A stretch of DNA of 64,000 nucleotides from AP-15 sp963747735 (GCA_963747735.1 CAVVGE010000001.1:496001-560000), one strand, 5' to 3'; counted from the stretch's first letter, positions 16,563 to 27,126 are shown. The notes: generated by a model not told the origin, from the letters alone. Numbers and translations: made by a program.

Positions 16563-18038
16563 ATGAGCGAAGAGCGGCGGGAATCGGCGGCACTGCCGGA
16601 GGCTTATTTCGATCGCACGCCGCAGCCCTTTGCCGAGGGTCCGCCGGACCCGCTGGTCCTCGACGCTTCGCCGCGGGCGTTGCGCCAGCGCACGGTGAGC
16701 TTTGCTGCCAAGCGTTTCGCCGATATGCGCTACGTCAGCGGGCTCGATCGCGCCACAGCCGAGCGGCATTTCCGTTGGCGGCCGGTGGTGCCGCCGGGTG
16801 GGCTCGGGCTCCGCCCGGCACCGGACGGCCAGGCGGAGCTCGCCGCCGCGCAGCGCCGTGGCGACATCGCCGTCGAGATGGACGATGCCGACCGGCGCGT
16901 GACCGTTCGCTGGAACGACACCGGTTTCGGCGAGCCGGTTGTCGGCGCCGCGATGGCGCGGCCCGGCTATGGCGGCATCGTCCTCGGCCCGCATGCGAAG
17001 CTGCGCTTCGATCCGCAGCCGATCCCCCGCAAACGGCCGGGACCCGGGCGTGCCTGGCCGCTCGGCGATGCGGTCGAGGCTCCGCCGGCGCCGCCCGCCG
17101 AATTCGCCCGCGCGCTCGACGCCTTTTTCGCCCGATCGACCGGCGCCTACGGTGTCCTGATCGCCACGCCCGAGCGCATCCTTGCCGAACGCTACAGCGA
17201 ATTCGGCGCTGCCGATCGCGCGACCCCGAGCTGGTCGATGACAAAAGCGGTCACCTGCACGGTGATCGGCCGCCTGATCCACGAGGGCTGGCTCGCTTCG
17301 GTCTATGACCCCGCGCCCGCGCCGCTGTGGCGCGATCCGCGCGCGATCCACCGCCTGATCACGCTCGATCACCTGCTGCGGATGCGCTCGGGGCTCGCCT
17401 TGCCGGTGGCGCATGGCGACGGGCATGTGAGCCTCGGCTTTGAGAACAGCGCGGTCTACCAGGATGCCGCCGACGCGTTCGAGGCGGCGCAGCGCTCGAT
17501 CGTCGCCACCCTGCCCGGTGCGGTCTATCGCTACATCAACAGCGGCCTCAACGTGCTCGGCGCGATCATCCGCGACCGGATCGAACGGCGCGGGCTGCCG
17601 TATTACGAAACCTTGTACGGTCTTTTGGTCGATCGCCTCGGCATGGCGAGCTATCAGCATTCGGCCGACATTGCCGGCAATCTGATCGCCTCGGGCGCCG
17701 GCTTTGCGAGCCTGCGCGACTATGCCAAGCTCGGCGTGCTGTACCTGCAAAACGGCATGTGGGCCGGCGAGCGGCTGCTGCCGCAGGGCTGGGCCGATTA
17801 CGCGCTCAACGCGACGCATACCGGGACCAGCTATGCGGCCTGCTTCCGCACCAATATCGACCGCCAGTTCCCCGATCTGCCGCCCGACACCGCCTGGGCC
17901 TCGGGCGCCTCCGATCAGCGCATCTTTATCCTGCGCCGCCACCGGCTGACCGTCGCGGTCAGCAACGAGACCGACCATCCGATGGATCTCTTCGCGCTGA
18001 ACCACGTCATTGCCGCGGCGATCGCGGCCTGGGCCTAG
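16563..18038 (+). CDS. Beta-lactamase-family serine hydrolase
   Basis: A 491-residue class C beta-lactamase/DD-peptidase-fold protein. The nucleophile motif SxxK appears as SWSMTK, and YxN appears as RYINSG. The first 180 residues form an extra N-terminal domain of unknown role. No signal peptide is evident, so a cytoplasmic esterase or amidase role such as 6-aminohexanoate-dimer hydrolase-like activity is more likely than peptidoglycan work. GGAG lies just before the ATG at 16563. Divergent from the molybdoenzyme remnant and followed by an SMP-30-type gene. Confidence 0.85.
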   Translation: MSEERRESAALPEAYFDRTPQPFAEGPPDPLVLDASPRALRQRTVSFAAKRFADMRYVSGLDRATAERHFRWRPVVPPGGLGLRPAPDGQAELAAAQRRGDIAVEMDDADRRVTVRWNDTGFGEPVVGAAMARPGYGGIVLGPHAKLRFDPQPIPRKRPGPGRAWPLGDAVEAPPAPPAEFARALDAFFARSTGAYGVLIATPERILAERYSEFGAADRATPSWSMTKAVTCTVIGRLIHEGWLASVYDPAPAPLWRDPRAIHRLITLDHLLRMRSGLALPVAHGDGHVSLGFENSAVYQDAADAFEAAQRSIVATLPGAVYRYINSGLNVLGAIIRDRIERRGLPYYETLYGLLVDRLGMASYQHSADIAGNLIASGAGFASLRDYAKLGVLYLQNGMWAGERLLPQGWADYALNATHTGTSYAACFRTNIDRQFPDLPPDTAWASGASDQRIFILRRHRLTVAVSNETDHPMDLFALNHVIAAAIAAWA

Positions 18039-18080
18039 CCACCGTCGAGACAGGAGCCACCGTCAATTCGGGAGATCGCC

Positions 18081-18989
18081 ATGCCGACCGCCAACGACTT
18101 GCCCGATGTGCTCGAAACCACGCAGCCCGAGCGCCTCGCCACCGGCTTTATGTTTACCGAAGGCCCGCTGTGGCATCCGGACGGCTGGTGGTATTTTGTC
18201 GATCTGCGCCGCAATCAGCTGTTGCGGCTGACCCCCGGCAAGGCGCCGGAGGTCGTCCGGACCACGATCGGCGGCAACGGCACGACCTTCGACCTCGAAG
18301 GCCGCCTGATTGTTTGCGAAGGCGACGACCGCCGGCTGACCCGCATGCGCCCCGACGGCACGGTCGGGCCGCTGGTCGACAATTTCAACGGCGGGCGCTT
18401 CAACCGGCCGAACGACGTGATCTGTCATTCGAACGGATGTCTCTATTTCACCGATCCCGAAAAGCGCCGTCCCTATCACGAGCGCGAGATCCCGGGCCCG
18501 GCCGGGGAGGACAATTTGTGGGACGGTGCACGCGTCTATCGTCTGGCGCCGGACGGCGGGTTGAGCGTGCTGGCCAATTGCGAATATCCGAACGGGCTGG
18601 CGCTGTCGTCGGACGAGCGCACGATGTACGTCGCGAACACGCGCTCCTCGCAATACATCCACGCGATCCGGCTCGACGCCGCGGGCCACATGGTCGGGCG
18701 CAGCATCTTTGCCGACTTGAACGGCAGCGAGCCGGGCATTCCCGACGGCCTCAAGGTCGACAGCATCGGCCGGGTCTATTGCACCGGGCCGGGCGGCATC
18801 TGGGTCATGGCGCCGGACGGCAGCCGCATCGGCGTCATCCGCTGGCCGGAGCAGGCCGTCAACTTTGCGTTCGGCGGGCCGGATTTGCGGACATTGTTCT
18901 GTTGCGCGCACACCTCCGTCTACACATTGCGCGTAAAAGTGCCCGGCAACCCGCATCCCTGGTACAAGCGGCGCGGGGCACTAATGTAA
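18081..18989 (+). CDS. SMP-30/gluconolactonase/LRE family protein
   Basis: A 302-residue six-bladed beta-propeller lactonase. The single metal site is recognisable: Glu in FTEGPLWHP, Asn in FNRPNDVI, Asn in YPNGLALS and Asp in IPDGLKVD. Enzymes of this family hydrolyse sugar or other lactones with calcium or zinc. It starts 42 bases after the serine hydrolase stop on the same strand, so the two may be co-transcribed and act on related esters. The gap contains a short duplicated GCCACCGTC. Confidence 0.87.
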   Translation: MPTANDLPDVLETTQPERLATGFMFTEGPLWHPDGWWYFVDLRRNQLLRLTPGKAPEVVRTTIGGNGTTFDLEGRLIVCEGDDRRLTRMRPDGTVGPLVDNFNGGRFNRPNDVICHSNGCLYFTDPEKRRPYHEREIPGPAGEDNLWDGARVYRLAPDGGLSVLANCEYPNGLALSSDERTMYVANTRSSQYIHAIRLDAAGHMVGRSIFADLNGSEPGIPDGLKVDSIGRVYCTGPGGIWVMAPDGSRIGVIRWPEQAVNFAFGGPDLRTLFCCAHTSVYTLRVKVPGNPHPWYKRRGALM

Positions 18990-19041
18990 CGACAGGCGAA
19001 CGTGCCGCGAAGATCGGCAAGTGTTGCGTGGCAGAGCCGCA

Positions 19042-19665
19042 TCACGGCGAGGCGGCGAGGTCGTCGTCGATCTTCCTGGCGCGCAAAGCGGCCGGGCGGT
19101 TGCCAAGGCGCGACCAATAGCGCTCGAAGCCCGGGCGCTTCTCGATCGTGCCGAATTGCATGCCAAAACCGATATGCGAGCCGACATAAACGTCGGCGGC
19201 GCTGAACCGGTCGCCGACCAGATAATCGCCGCGCGATACGGCGGCTTCGAGCGCCTCGATGACGGCGGCATAGGTGCCGTAGCCGATCATCCTTTCGCGC
19301 TCCTGCGGCACGGCAAAGCCCAGCATCCGGTTGCTGGCCGCCGCTTCGACCGGGCCCGCGGCAAAGAACAGCCAGCGGTAATAGGGGCCGCGCAAAGGGT
19401 CGCCGGGCGGAGGCGCCAAGCCCGCTGCCGGGAACGCGTCGGCAAGATAGGCGCAGATCGCGGCTGTCTCGGTGACGATCGTGTCGCCGTGCCGCAACGC
19501 CGGGACCTTGCCCATCGGGTTGATCGACAGATACGCAGGCGCCTTCATCGCCGTCTCATAGTCGAGCAATTCGGTGCGATAGGTCTCGCCGACCTCTTCC
19601 AGCATCCAGCGCACGATCCGGCCCCGCGATTGCGGGTTCGTATAAAAAACGAGCTCTTCAGGCAC
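19042..19665 (-). CDS. Glutathione S-transferase family protein
   Basis: A 207-residue protein with an N-terminal thioredoxin-like domain (FYTNPQSRGRIVRWML, NPMGKVPAL, TETAAICAYLAD) and a helical C-terminal domain (GDRFSAADVYVG). These are the usual glutathione-binding motifs: the cis-Pro in KVPAL and the Glu-Thr in TETAAI. It would conjugate glutathione to electrophiles; the substrate is not predictable. Convergent with the SMP-30 gene and isolated from the pha genes. Confidence 0.88.
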   Translation of the reverse strand: MPEELVFYTNPQSRGRIVRWMLEEVGETYRTELLDYETAMKAPAYLSINPMGKVPALRHGDTIVTETAAICAYLADAFPAAGLAPPPGDPLRGPYYRWLFFAAGPVEAAASNRMLGFAVPQERERMIGYGTYAAVIEALEAAVSRGDYLVGDRFSAADVYVGSHIGFGMQFGTIEKRPGFERYWSRLGNRPAALRARKIDDDLAASP

Positions 19666-19734
19666 GCTGAGACCTCCTTCTCTATTTCAAAATTTCGGCC
19701 ATCCGGTGCGGCGTTTCACGAATCGGTGAGACTT

Positions 19735-19802
19735 TTGTCTTCCCGGCGCAGGCCGGGACCCACGGCCGTCCTGGATACCGGCCTTCGCCGGCAAGACGAC
19801 GG
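19735..19802. repeat. REP-like imperfect palindrome
   Basis: GC-rich inverted repeat in which TCTTCCCGGCGCAGGCCGGG is mirrored by CCGGCCTTCGCCGGCAAGAC around a central CCACGGCCGTCC. Elements of this form (pairs of 'CCGGCG-AGGCCGG' arms) are interspersed in many alphaproteobacterial genomes. It lies between the GST and phaB genes and may form a hairpin on RNA. Confidence 0.6.
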
Positions 19803-19890
19803 GAGCGGCCGGTGCCGGCGTCACAAATCGAGCCCGTCGCGCAGCAACTCATGCTCCAATCGATGTACCGCTCGCCAGAGCAACCGCCGA

Positions 19891-20613
19891 CTAATACATG
19901 TGCTGGCCCCCATTGACCGAGAGGGTCGAGCCGGTGATGAAATCGGCCTCGTCGGCGACCAGAAAGAGGACCGTGCGGGCGATGTCCTCGGCCTTGCCGA
20001 GGCGGCCGACCGGGATGCGGGCGATGATCTTTTCCAGGACCTCGGGCGGCACCGCGCGCACCATCTCGGTATCGACATAGCCGGGTGCGACGGCGTTGAC
20101 GGTGATGCCGCGCGCCGCCCCCTCCTGCGCCAACGCCTTGGTAAAGCCGTGGATGCCCGATTTCGCCGCGGCATAGTTGACCTGGCCGTATTGCCCGGCC
20201 TGGCCGTTAATCGAGCCGATATTGACGATCCGGCCAAAGCCGCGCGAGCGCATCCCGTCGATCACCTGGCGCGACATGTTGAAGCACGATGCGAGGTTGG
20301 TCTGGATCACCGCATTCCATTGCTCAAAGCTCATCCGGTGCATCGTCGCGTCGCGGGTGATGCCGGCGTTGTTGACCAGCACCTCGACGGGGCCGAGCGC
20401 CGCTTCGATCGCCTTGATGCCCTCGGCGCAGGCGGCGAAGTCGGTAACATCGAACTTGAACACCGGGATCCCGGTCTCTTCGGCAAATTGGCGCGCCGCC
20501 GCATCGTTGCCGGCATAGATTGCCGCGACCCGATAGCCGGCCTTGCCGAGCGTGGTCGAGATCGCGCGGCCGATGCCGCGCGTCCCGCCGGTGACCACCG
20601 CCACCCTGGCCAT
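19891..20613 (-). CDS. phaB: Acetoacetyl-CoA reductase
   Basis: A 240-residue short-chain dehydrogenase/reductase. NADPH-binding TGGTRGIG is at the N-terminus, NNAGITRD is present, and the catalytic Ser-Tyr-Lys set is in GSINGQAGQYGQVNYAAAK. The PhaB-typical GxxGQxGQxNYAAAK and the C-terminal VNGGQHMY support the specific call. It reduces acetoacetyl-CoA to (R)-3-hydroxybutyryl-CoA for polyhydroxybutyrate. It lies directly downstream of phaA on the same strand, with a repeat element in the 180-base gap. Confidence 0.93.
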   Translation of the reverse strand: MARVAVVTGGTRGIGRAISTTLGKAGYRVAAIYAGNDAAARQFAEETGIPVFKFDVTDFAACAEGIKAIEAALGPVEVLVNNAGITRDATMHRMSFEQWNAVIQTNLASCFNMSRQVIDGMRSRGFGRIVNIGSINGQAGQYGQVNYAAAKSGIHGFTKALAQEGAARGITVNAVAPGYVDTEMVRAVPPEVLEKIIARIPVGRLGKAEDIARTVLFLVADEADFITGSTLSVNGGQHMY

Positions 20614-20669
20614 GCGTTACCTCCCTTTTTATGGTCCTCGAGTGCTAAGCAATTTCCGCTGGTTGGCAC

Positions 20670-20762
20670 CCCCTCACCCAGCTTCGGGTAAGGCTCGCGT
20701 TCAGCTCGCCAACCCTTCTCAACCCTCTCCCCCAGTGGGGGAGAGGGAAGGGTGAGGGGGCT
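20670..20762. repeat. Interspersed hairpin repeat ('CCCTCTCCCC' family)
   Basis: CCCTCTCCCCCA at 20723-20734 pairs with TGGGGGAGAGGG at 20736-20747, flanked by CCCCTCACCC and GGGTGAGGGG arms that extend the dyad. The same family recurs at 29786-29811. These are dispersed intergenic repeats in many proteobacteria and here separate phaA from phaB. Confidence 0.75.
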
Positions 20763-20795
20763 GCTCCGACGGGTGCCATACGATCGAAAACCGGG

Positions 20796-21971
20796 CTAAT
20801 CGCGCTCCAGGCACATGGCGATGCCCATGCCGCCGCCGATGCACAGGGTCGCGAGCCCCTTTTTCACATTGCGCCGCCGCATTTCGTAGAGCAGCGTCAC
20901 CAGCACACGCGCGCCCGATGCACCGATCGGGTGGCCGAGCGCGATGGCGCCGCCGTTGACGTTGACCTTGCCGACATCCCAGCCGAGGTCCTTGTTGACC
21001 GCGCAAGCCTGGGCGGCAAAGGCCTCGTTGGCCTCGACGAGGTCGAGGTCGGCGGCGGCCCAGCCCGCCTTCTTCAGCGCCATGCGGCTCGCCGGGATGG
21101 GCCCGCTGCCCATGATCGCCGGATCGACGCCGGCGGTGGCCCAAGAAACGATGCGGGCGAGCGGCGTGACACCGCGCTTGCGCGCCGCCTCGGCGGTCAT
21201 CAGCACGACCGCCGCCGCCCCGTCGTTGATGCCGGAGGCGTTGCCGGCGGTGACGGTGCCGTTCTTGTCGAAAGCCGGCCGCAATTTCGCCAGCACCTCG
21301 ACCGTGGTGCCGTGCTTCGGATGCTCGTCATCCTCGACGACCGTCTCACCGCGCCGGGTCGCGATCTTGACCGGGACGATCTCGTCCTTGAAGCGGCCGG
21401 CCTTTTGCGCGGCTTCGGCTTTGGCTTGCGAGGCGGCGGCAAAGGCGTCCTGCTGCTCGCGCGTGATCTGCCAGCGCTGCGCCACGTTTTCGGCGGTGTT
21501 GCCCATATGGTAGCCGTTAAAGGCGTCCCAGAGCCCGTCCCTGATCATCGTATCGACGAGCTCGGCGTCGCCCATCTTGACGCCGTTCCTCAGATGAATG
21601 CAGTGCGGCGCCTGGCTCATGCTCTCCTGGCCGCCGGCGACGACGATCTCGCTGTCGCCAGCGCGGATCGCCTGATAGCCGAGCGCCACGGTGCGCAGCC
21701 CCGAGCCGCATAGCTGGTTGACGCCGTAAGCCGTCACCTCGAACGGCAATCCGGCGCCGATCGCCGCCTGCCGCGCCGGGTTCTGGCCTTCGCCGGCGGC
21801 GAGGATCTGGCCCAGGATGACCTCGGAGACCTCCCTGGGCTCGACCCCGGCGCGGCGCAACGCCTCGCCGATCGCGACCTCGCCGAGCTTGTGCGCCGGG
21901 AGGCTCGCGAGCCCGCCGTTAAACGCGCCGACCGGGGTGCGAACCGCGCCGGCAATGACGATATCGGCCAT
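20796..21971 (-). CDS. phaA: Acetyl-CoA C-acetyltransferase
   Basis: A 391-residue thiolase. The acylated cysteine is in NQLCGSGLR, the active-site histidine in GHPIGASG and the second cysteine in CIGGGMG, with NEAFAAQA nearby. It condenses two acetyl-CoA to acetoacetyl-CoA, the first step of PHB synthesis, and can run in reverse in fatty acid or ketone use. It is followed by phaB on the same strand. No phaC synthase is in the window. Confidence 0.93.
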   Translation of the reverse strand: MADIVIAGAVRTPVGAFNGGLASLPAHKLGEVAIGEALRRAGVEPREVSEVILGQILAAGEGQNPARQAAIGAGLPFEVTAYGVNQLCGSGLRTVALGYQAIRAGDSEIVVAGGQESMSQAPHCIHLRNGVKMGDAELVDTMIRDGLWDAFNGYHMGNTAENVAQRWQITREQQDAFAAASQAKAEAAQKAGRFKDEIVPVKIATRRGETVVEDDEHPKHGTTVEVLAKLRPAFDKNGTVTAGNASGINDGAAAVVLMTAEAARKRGVTPLARIVSWATAGVDPAIMGSGPIPASRMALKKAGWAAADLDLVEANEAFAAQACAVNKDLGWDVGKVNVNGGAIALGHPIGASGARVLVTLLYEMRRRNVKKGLATLCIGGGMGIAMCLERD

Positions 21972-22144
21972 CGGACGATCTCCTCGCAGGTATGCGCTTT
22001 ATCTGGGGCAGGCGGGCCGAATGTAAAAGCCGCCGCCCCGCGGTGTCCAGCCGCCGGGCCATCGGGTCGGGCATGCCCGGCCTGCGGCTGGAGGCGCCGC
22101 CGCCGGCATGCGATAAAAGCCGCCGCATTAGAGGTTGGATCGGG

Positions 22145-22834
22145 ATGGACGAAGGGGTGCGGCCGGCCGAGGAGGATCTGTCGATCTACGCGCCGGTGGG
22201 TCTGGCCGAGGGCGTCGCGGCGCTCGCCGGCGAGCCGGTCTTTGCCGAGATCCTGGCGCGTGCCGGCCCGCCGCGTTTCCGCCGCCGGAAGAACGGCTTT
22301 CCGACCTTGCTGCACATCATCCTCGAGCAGCAAGTGTCGATCGATGCCGCGGCGGCGATGCACCGGCGGCTCAGCGAGGCATGCCGGCCGCTGACGCCCG
22401 AGCGGTTTCTCGTCCTCGACGACGCGAGCCTGCGCCTGTGCGGCTTCAGCCGACAAAAGGCGGGCTACGCGCGCAATCTCGCCGAAAAGGTTCGGGCCGG
22501 CGAATTCGATTTTGCCCGGCTCGCCAAAGCCGGCGACGACGCGGCCGAGGCCGCGCTGCGCTCGCTCAAAGGGATCGGCCGGTGGAGCACCGAGGTCTAT
22601 CTGATCTTTGCCCTCGGCCGGCCCGACATCTGGCCCGCCGCCGATCTCGGCCTGCAAATCGGCGCCGGCGAATGCCTCGGCCTCGCGGCACGCCCGGCCG
22701 AGCCCGAATTGCGTGCGCTCGGCGAGCAATGGCGGCCGTGGCGCGCGGTCGCATCGTGCCTCTTCTGGCAATCCTATCTGCACCAACGCAAGCGCACCGC
22801 CCCGGTGCTGGCCCCCGAGCTCTACTACCCCTGA
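22145..22834 (+). CDS. DNA-3-methyladenine glycosylase II (AlkA-like)
   Basis: A 229-residue helix-hairpin-helix glycosylase that excises alkylated bases. The HhH-GPD motif is clear: LKGIGRWSTEVYLIFALGRP, followed by DIWPAADLGL with the catalytic Asp. FPTLLHIILEQQVS is the conserved helix before it. It lacks the N-terminal AlkA beta domain of E. coli (282 residues), as in many alphaproteobacteria. The ATG at 22145 is preferred over the longer frame to 21992 because similarity begins here. It ends eight bases before the convergent repeat-protein gene. Confidence 0.88.
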   Translation: MDEGVRPAEEDLSIYAPVGLAEGVAALAGEPVFAEILARAGPPRFRRRKNGFPTLLHIILEQQVSIDAAAAMHRRLSEACRPLTPERFLVLDDASLRLCGFSRQKAGYARNLAEKVRAGEFDFARLAKAGDDAAEAALRSLKGIGRWSTEVYLIFALGRPDIWPAADLGLQIGAGECLGLAARPAEPELRALGEQWRPWRAVASCLFWQSYLHQRKRTAPVLAPELYYP

Positions 22835-22841
22835 GCGTCGC

Positions 22842-25800
22842 TCACGAAACAAACCGTACGTCACCCGCCGTCAGGGTCGGATCGCCGGTCAGGGTGGCGA
22901 TCAGCTCATGCGGGCTGCTCGGTGCGTTGCCGTGGGCGTCGTAGAAGAGCTTCCCGTTCGTCGTGTCATAGACGAAGCGCTGCGCCGATGTCGTGAAGCC
23001 GCCGGTCTTGTTGGCCGCGAACAAACGCGGCGCCACCGGCTTTGATCCGAGGCCGAACCCCTTCTCGCTGAACGCGATCTTGTCGGTCCCGTGGCTAAAG
23101 TCGGCGATCGTGTTCTGGTCCGGCGAGGCAACCGAGCCCGGCGTCGTCAATTCGAATAGATCCGCGCCGGCGCTGCCCTTCATTGACGCATGCCGGCCGG
23201 CGATCAAGATATCCGCCCCCGCCCCGCCCCTGATGACGGCCCGATCCGCCACCGGCACGCCGGCTTCGCTGATCGTATTGCCCTTGGCGCCGCCATCGAC
23301 CGTGATCGCCTTGCCGCTCACCCCGGCAAAGCTCTCATTGATCAAGGTCAGGGTATTGGCGCGGTTTCTGGCGAGCACATAGGTTTCGACGCCGCTCACC
23401 CGGCCGGCGAGAATCGCACCGGCGGTGGTCATCATAAGCTTGTCGGTGCCGCTCCCGCCCTTGACGATGTCGGTATCGGCGAGGGCCGCCACCGAAAATT
23501 CGAAGATGTCGCTCCCGGCGCCGCCGGTGACGATATCTTTGCCGGCCCCGCCTACCACGACCACCCGGTTCGATCCGTTCAACCCCGACGCGTTGACCGT
23601 GTTGCCCTTGCTGCCGCCGGCCACGGTGATCGTGCGCCCGCTCACCCCGGCGAAGTTGGTATTTTGCAAAGTCAGCGTGTTGATGCTGGAACTCGCCAGC
23701 TGGTAAATCTCGACCCCGCTGACGCCGGTCACCTTGATCGTGCCGGCGGTAGTCACGTCGAGCGTATCGCCGCCGGTCGCGCCGGCCACCGTCGAAATCG
23801 CCAGGGTCGGCGCCGACAATTTGAGGAAGTCCGCGCCGCTGCCGCCCCGCAGATCCAGCGCGTCGCCGACGGCGAGGCTATTAGCGGTGACCATGTTGCC
23901 GCCATTGCCGCCGAAAAAGGTGATCTTTTTGCCGGGCACACCGGTGAAATTGGCATTGGCAAAGGTCACGAGGTATGGCCCGGCATTCGCCACCCTGACG
24001 ATCCGAAAGCCGCTGATCTTGGCGAGGTTAAACGTGCCGGCGGCGGTCAATACGAGCTGGTTCTTGCCGCCGGCGCCGGTGATCTTCTCGCCGGCGAGGC
24101 TCGTCGGCGTGACATCGACCTGCCAATCGGCGCCGGCATCGACCGTCACCGTGGCGAAATCGACGAATTGGGTGCGCAGCCCGCGGAAAATTCCCAACGC
24201 AGTGCCCGCCAGCTCGATCGTGTTGCCGCCGCCGCCGCCGGCGGCTTTCCCCGGCCGGCCCGCGGCGCCGATGAACACCGCTCCGGGCTCGACGACGAGC
24301 CGGTCGTCGCCGCCGCCAAACTGCACCGCCCTGCCGCCCGTTCCGGTGATCGTGCCGAAATTGGCGACGGTGCCGCTGCCGCCGCCGATCTTGACGCCGA
24401 CCCCGCCCGCGACCGCAGCCCCGGTCGCACCATTTGCGCCAACGGTAACGCTGCCGCCGGCGCCGAGAGAGACGCCGACGCCGTTCGAACCGGTCGCGGC
24501 GATCCTGCCCAGATCGCTTACCGCGGCGGCGGCGCCTGCGGTATGCACGCCGAACGCCGCCCCGTCGATCAGCCCGCTTCGCCCATTCGAGAGCGTGCCG
24601 CCGTCGCCCAGATAAAGCCCGGTTCCGGTGCTGCCGGTGGCCGTGATCGTGGCGAAATTGGTCACAATGCCGGGTGCGTCGGGCATGCGCACCCCGTAAT
24701 CGGCGGCGGTGATCAGCGCCGCCGCGACGCCCGACGCACCGTTTCTGACGACGAGGCCCTGCGACAGGTCGACGCCGCGGCCAAAGACGCCGGTTGCCGC
24801 GATCGTGCCGAAATTGACGATCGTCGCCGGTGCGTTGGTGTTGTAAATTCCGGCATTATACCCGGATACCGATGCCGCCGCGGCGCCCGTCGCCCCGTTC
24901 CTGACGTGCCCGCCCTCGTGCAGATAGATGCCAAAGCTCTGCATGCCGGTGCCGGTAATCGCGACCGTGCCGTAATTCGTCACCCGCCCGCCGGCGCCGG
25001 CGATGAAGACGCCCTGCTCGTAGCCGATGATCCGGCCGGCGGCAGCGCCGCCCTGGTTGAGGATGCTGCCGCCGGCGAGCAGATAGATGCCCTGGGCAGA
25101 GACACCGGTGGCGGTCGTCTCGATCGTGCCGGAATTCACGATCGCGCCGCCCGCCTTCAGATAGACCCCCCGGCCATCGAGGTAGAGGGCGCCGTTCAGC
25201 GTGCCGAAGCCGATGATCGTGCCGAAATTGCGCACCGTGGCTTCGGCGCCGCCGATATGGACGCCGTCGCCGCCGACGATCAGCGCTCCCGGGGTATTGC
25301 CGCCGCCGTTGGTAACGCTCCCTCCGCCATCGCACTCGATCCCGAATTTGAGGCCGTGCAGATCGGCGCCCGCGCCGGCGATCGTGCCGTAATTGGCGAC
25401 CGCGCCGGTATCCTGCAGGCGCACCCCGGCACCCCAATAAGCCGCGATGCTGCCCGCGCCCTCGATCAGGCCGAAGTTGACGACGGTGCCGCCGGCATCC
25501 TCGATATTGACCCCGCCGTCGCCGGCGATCAGCCCGGCGTCAGAACCGCTCGCGCCGTTCGTCACCGCGCCGCTGCCTTGAACCGACACGCCGTAGCTGC
25601 CGGACTGCGAGGGTGCGGTGCCGGCGATCGTGCCCAGATTGTCGATCGTGCCGTTGGTGATGACCGAAACGCCGTCGAGCGAGCCGTGGATCAGCCCGGC
25701 ATTGGTCAGCGCTCCGGCAAACAGCACGACGCCGAGGGTCGAGGTGGTGCCGGTCGCGATGATCGTGCCGAAATTGTCGATCGTGCCGCTGGTCGTGCCG

Positions 25801-26942
25801 CCGATCCGGACCGCCTCGAAATAGGCTTGCAGCAGCCCCGCGTCCGAGCCGCTCGCGCCATTGGTGAGGTTGCCGCTCGTCAGGTAGACGGCGAGATAGA
25901 GCTGCGCCGCGATCGTGCCCAGATTGGTCACGCTGCCGGCGCCATTCGTGATCGCGACTGCCTGCTCTGGGCTCCGGATCAGCGCGCCGGCGGCGTTGTC
26001 GACCCGGCCGCCCGCCTTCAGCAGCACGCCGTACGAGTTCGGTGTAAAGATCGTGCCGTAGTTCGACACCGAGGCGGGGGCGTCCGCCTCGACGCCGACC
26101 AGCACGCCCGAGATCATCCGGTGATTGATGACCGCGCCGCCGGCGGCGAGTGCGACGCCCTGCGTGCTTCCGTCAATGAACCCGAAATTGCTCACCAGCC
26201 CACTGGCGCCGCTGATCGCGACCGCGGCCTTGCCGCCGCCGATATAGCCGGCGGTCGAGCCGGCATGGCCGTTGATGACGGTGCCGCCCCCGGTCAATTT
26301 TACCCCGGCGCCGCTGCTTTCGATCACGGCGAGGTTGCTTACGGTGCCTGGGCCGTTCTGGATCAAGACGCCGGTGCGATGGCCCTCGATCGTGCCGTAG
26401 CTGTTGGTGACCGCACCGCCGGCGGCAAGCCAGACGCCGTAGCCGGTTGCGCCGGCAATCGTGCCGATGTTGGACACGCTGCCGATGGCGCCGAGGATCT
26501 CGACCCCGTTGCCGGCGCCGGTGATCGTGCCTGGCAGCGGCTGCAGGAATTTGCCCGCTTGCCGGCCGTTCCTGACGTTGCCGCCAGGGAACAGCAGCAC
26601 CCCGACGCCGCCCGTGGCGAGACCTTAAATCGTGCCGCTGTTGGCGACGTAGCCGGCGCCCGACGATCCCGTTATCGAGACGCCGCGGAGCCCCCCCTCG
26701 ATCAGCCGATTGTTCGTGACTCCCCCGCCCGCGGCGAGATCGACGCCGAAGCCGTCGCCCTTGCCGGCGACGCTGCCGTTATTGATGATGTTCCAGGAGC
26801 TCGTGCTGCTGTAGACCGCATCGCCGCTGTATTTGGTGGTAGCGCCATTGATCACGGCAGCGGAGGCGATCGTCACCGGGCTCGTGTAATGCGCGCTCGT
26901 CAGGTTGACGCCCGAATTGTGCGTGCCGGTGATCGCCGACAT
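22842..26942 (-). pseudogene. Giant repeat protein with RTX-like type I secretion C-terminus, one internal stop
   Basis: The frame covers 1,367 codons from ATG 26942, but codon 106 is TAA (26625-26627). Downstream of it the same frame continues for over 1,250 residues without another stop. Codons 1-850 are built of imperfect repeats of about 20 and 40-60 residues with the pattern 'GTVxNFGTIxATG...GVxLxxGGxVxNG', predicting a long parallel beta-helix. Residues after about 950 turn into a different repeat with NTLTLxNxxFAGVSGxxITV and RTX-like turns such as GGAGKDIVTGGAGSDIFEF. The last 110 residues (TIADFSHGTDKIAF, RFVYDTTNGKLFYD, LTAGDVRFV) match the C-terminal region of type I-secreted proteins. 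No N-terminal signal peptide is seen, consistent with type I export. It is probably a surface or matrix protein. The stop may be real, read through, or an error. Confidence 0.8.
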
Positions 26943-27126
26943 CCTGGGTCTCCGTGGCGCGGCTCATGCTGAACGCAACCTTACATCTTGAAGCATTCCA
27001 GGGCAACAACTCCTGTGGGACGGCCGGATTCAGCGGCGCGCTCTTTCGCCACGGTATGAGGAGCCGATCCCCCCGCGGACTTTCGGCTATTAACGGTGCC
27101 GGCGGGCGGAACAAGGATCGTCGCAT

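Noticed and set aside
15807..18005. A 732-codon minus-strand open frame
   Set aside because: It is antisense to the serine hydrolase and runs into the molybdoenzyme in a third frame. It shows no protein motifs.
23190..26972. A 1,260-codon open frame on the plus strand across the repeat protein gene
   Set aside because: It is the antisense shadow of the repeat protein, rich in Arg, Asp and Ala, with no family motifs. The minus-strand frame has clear beta-helix and RTX-like sequence.
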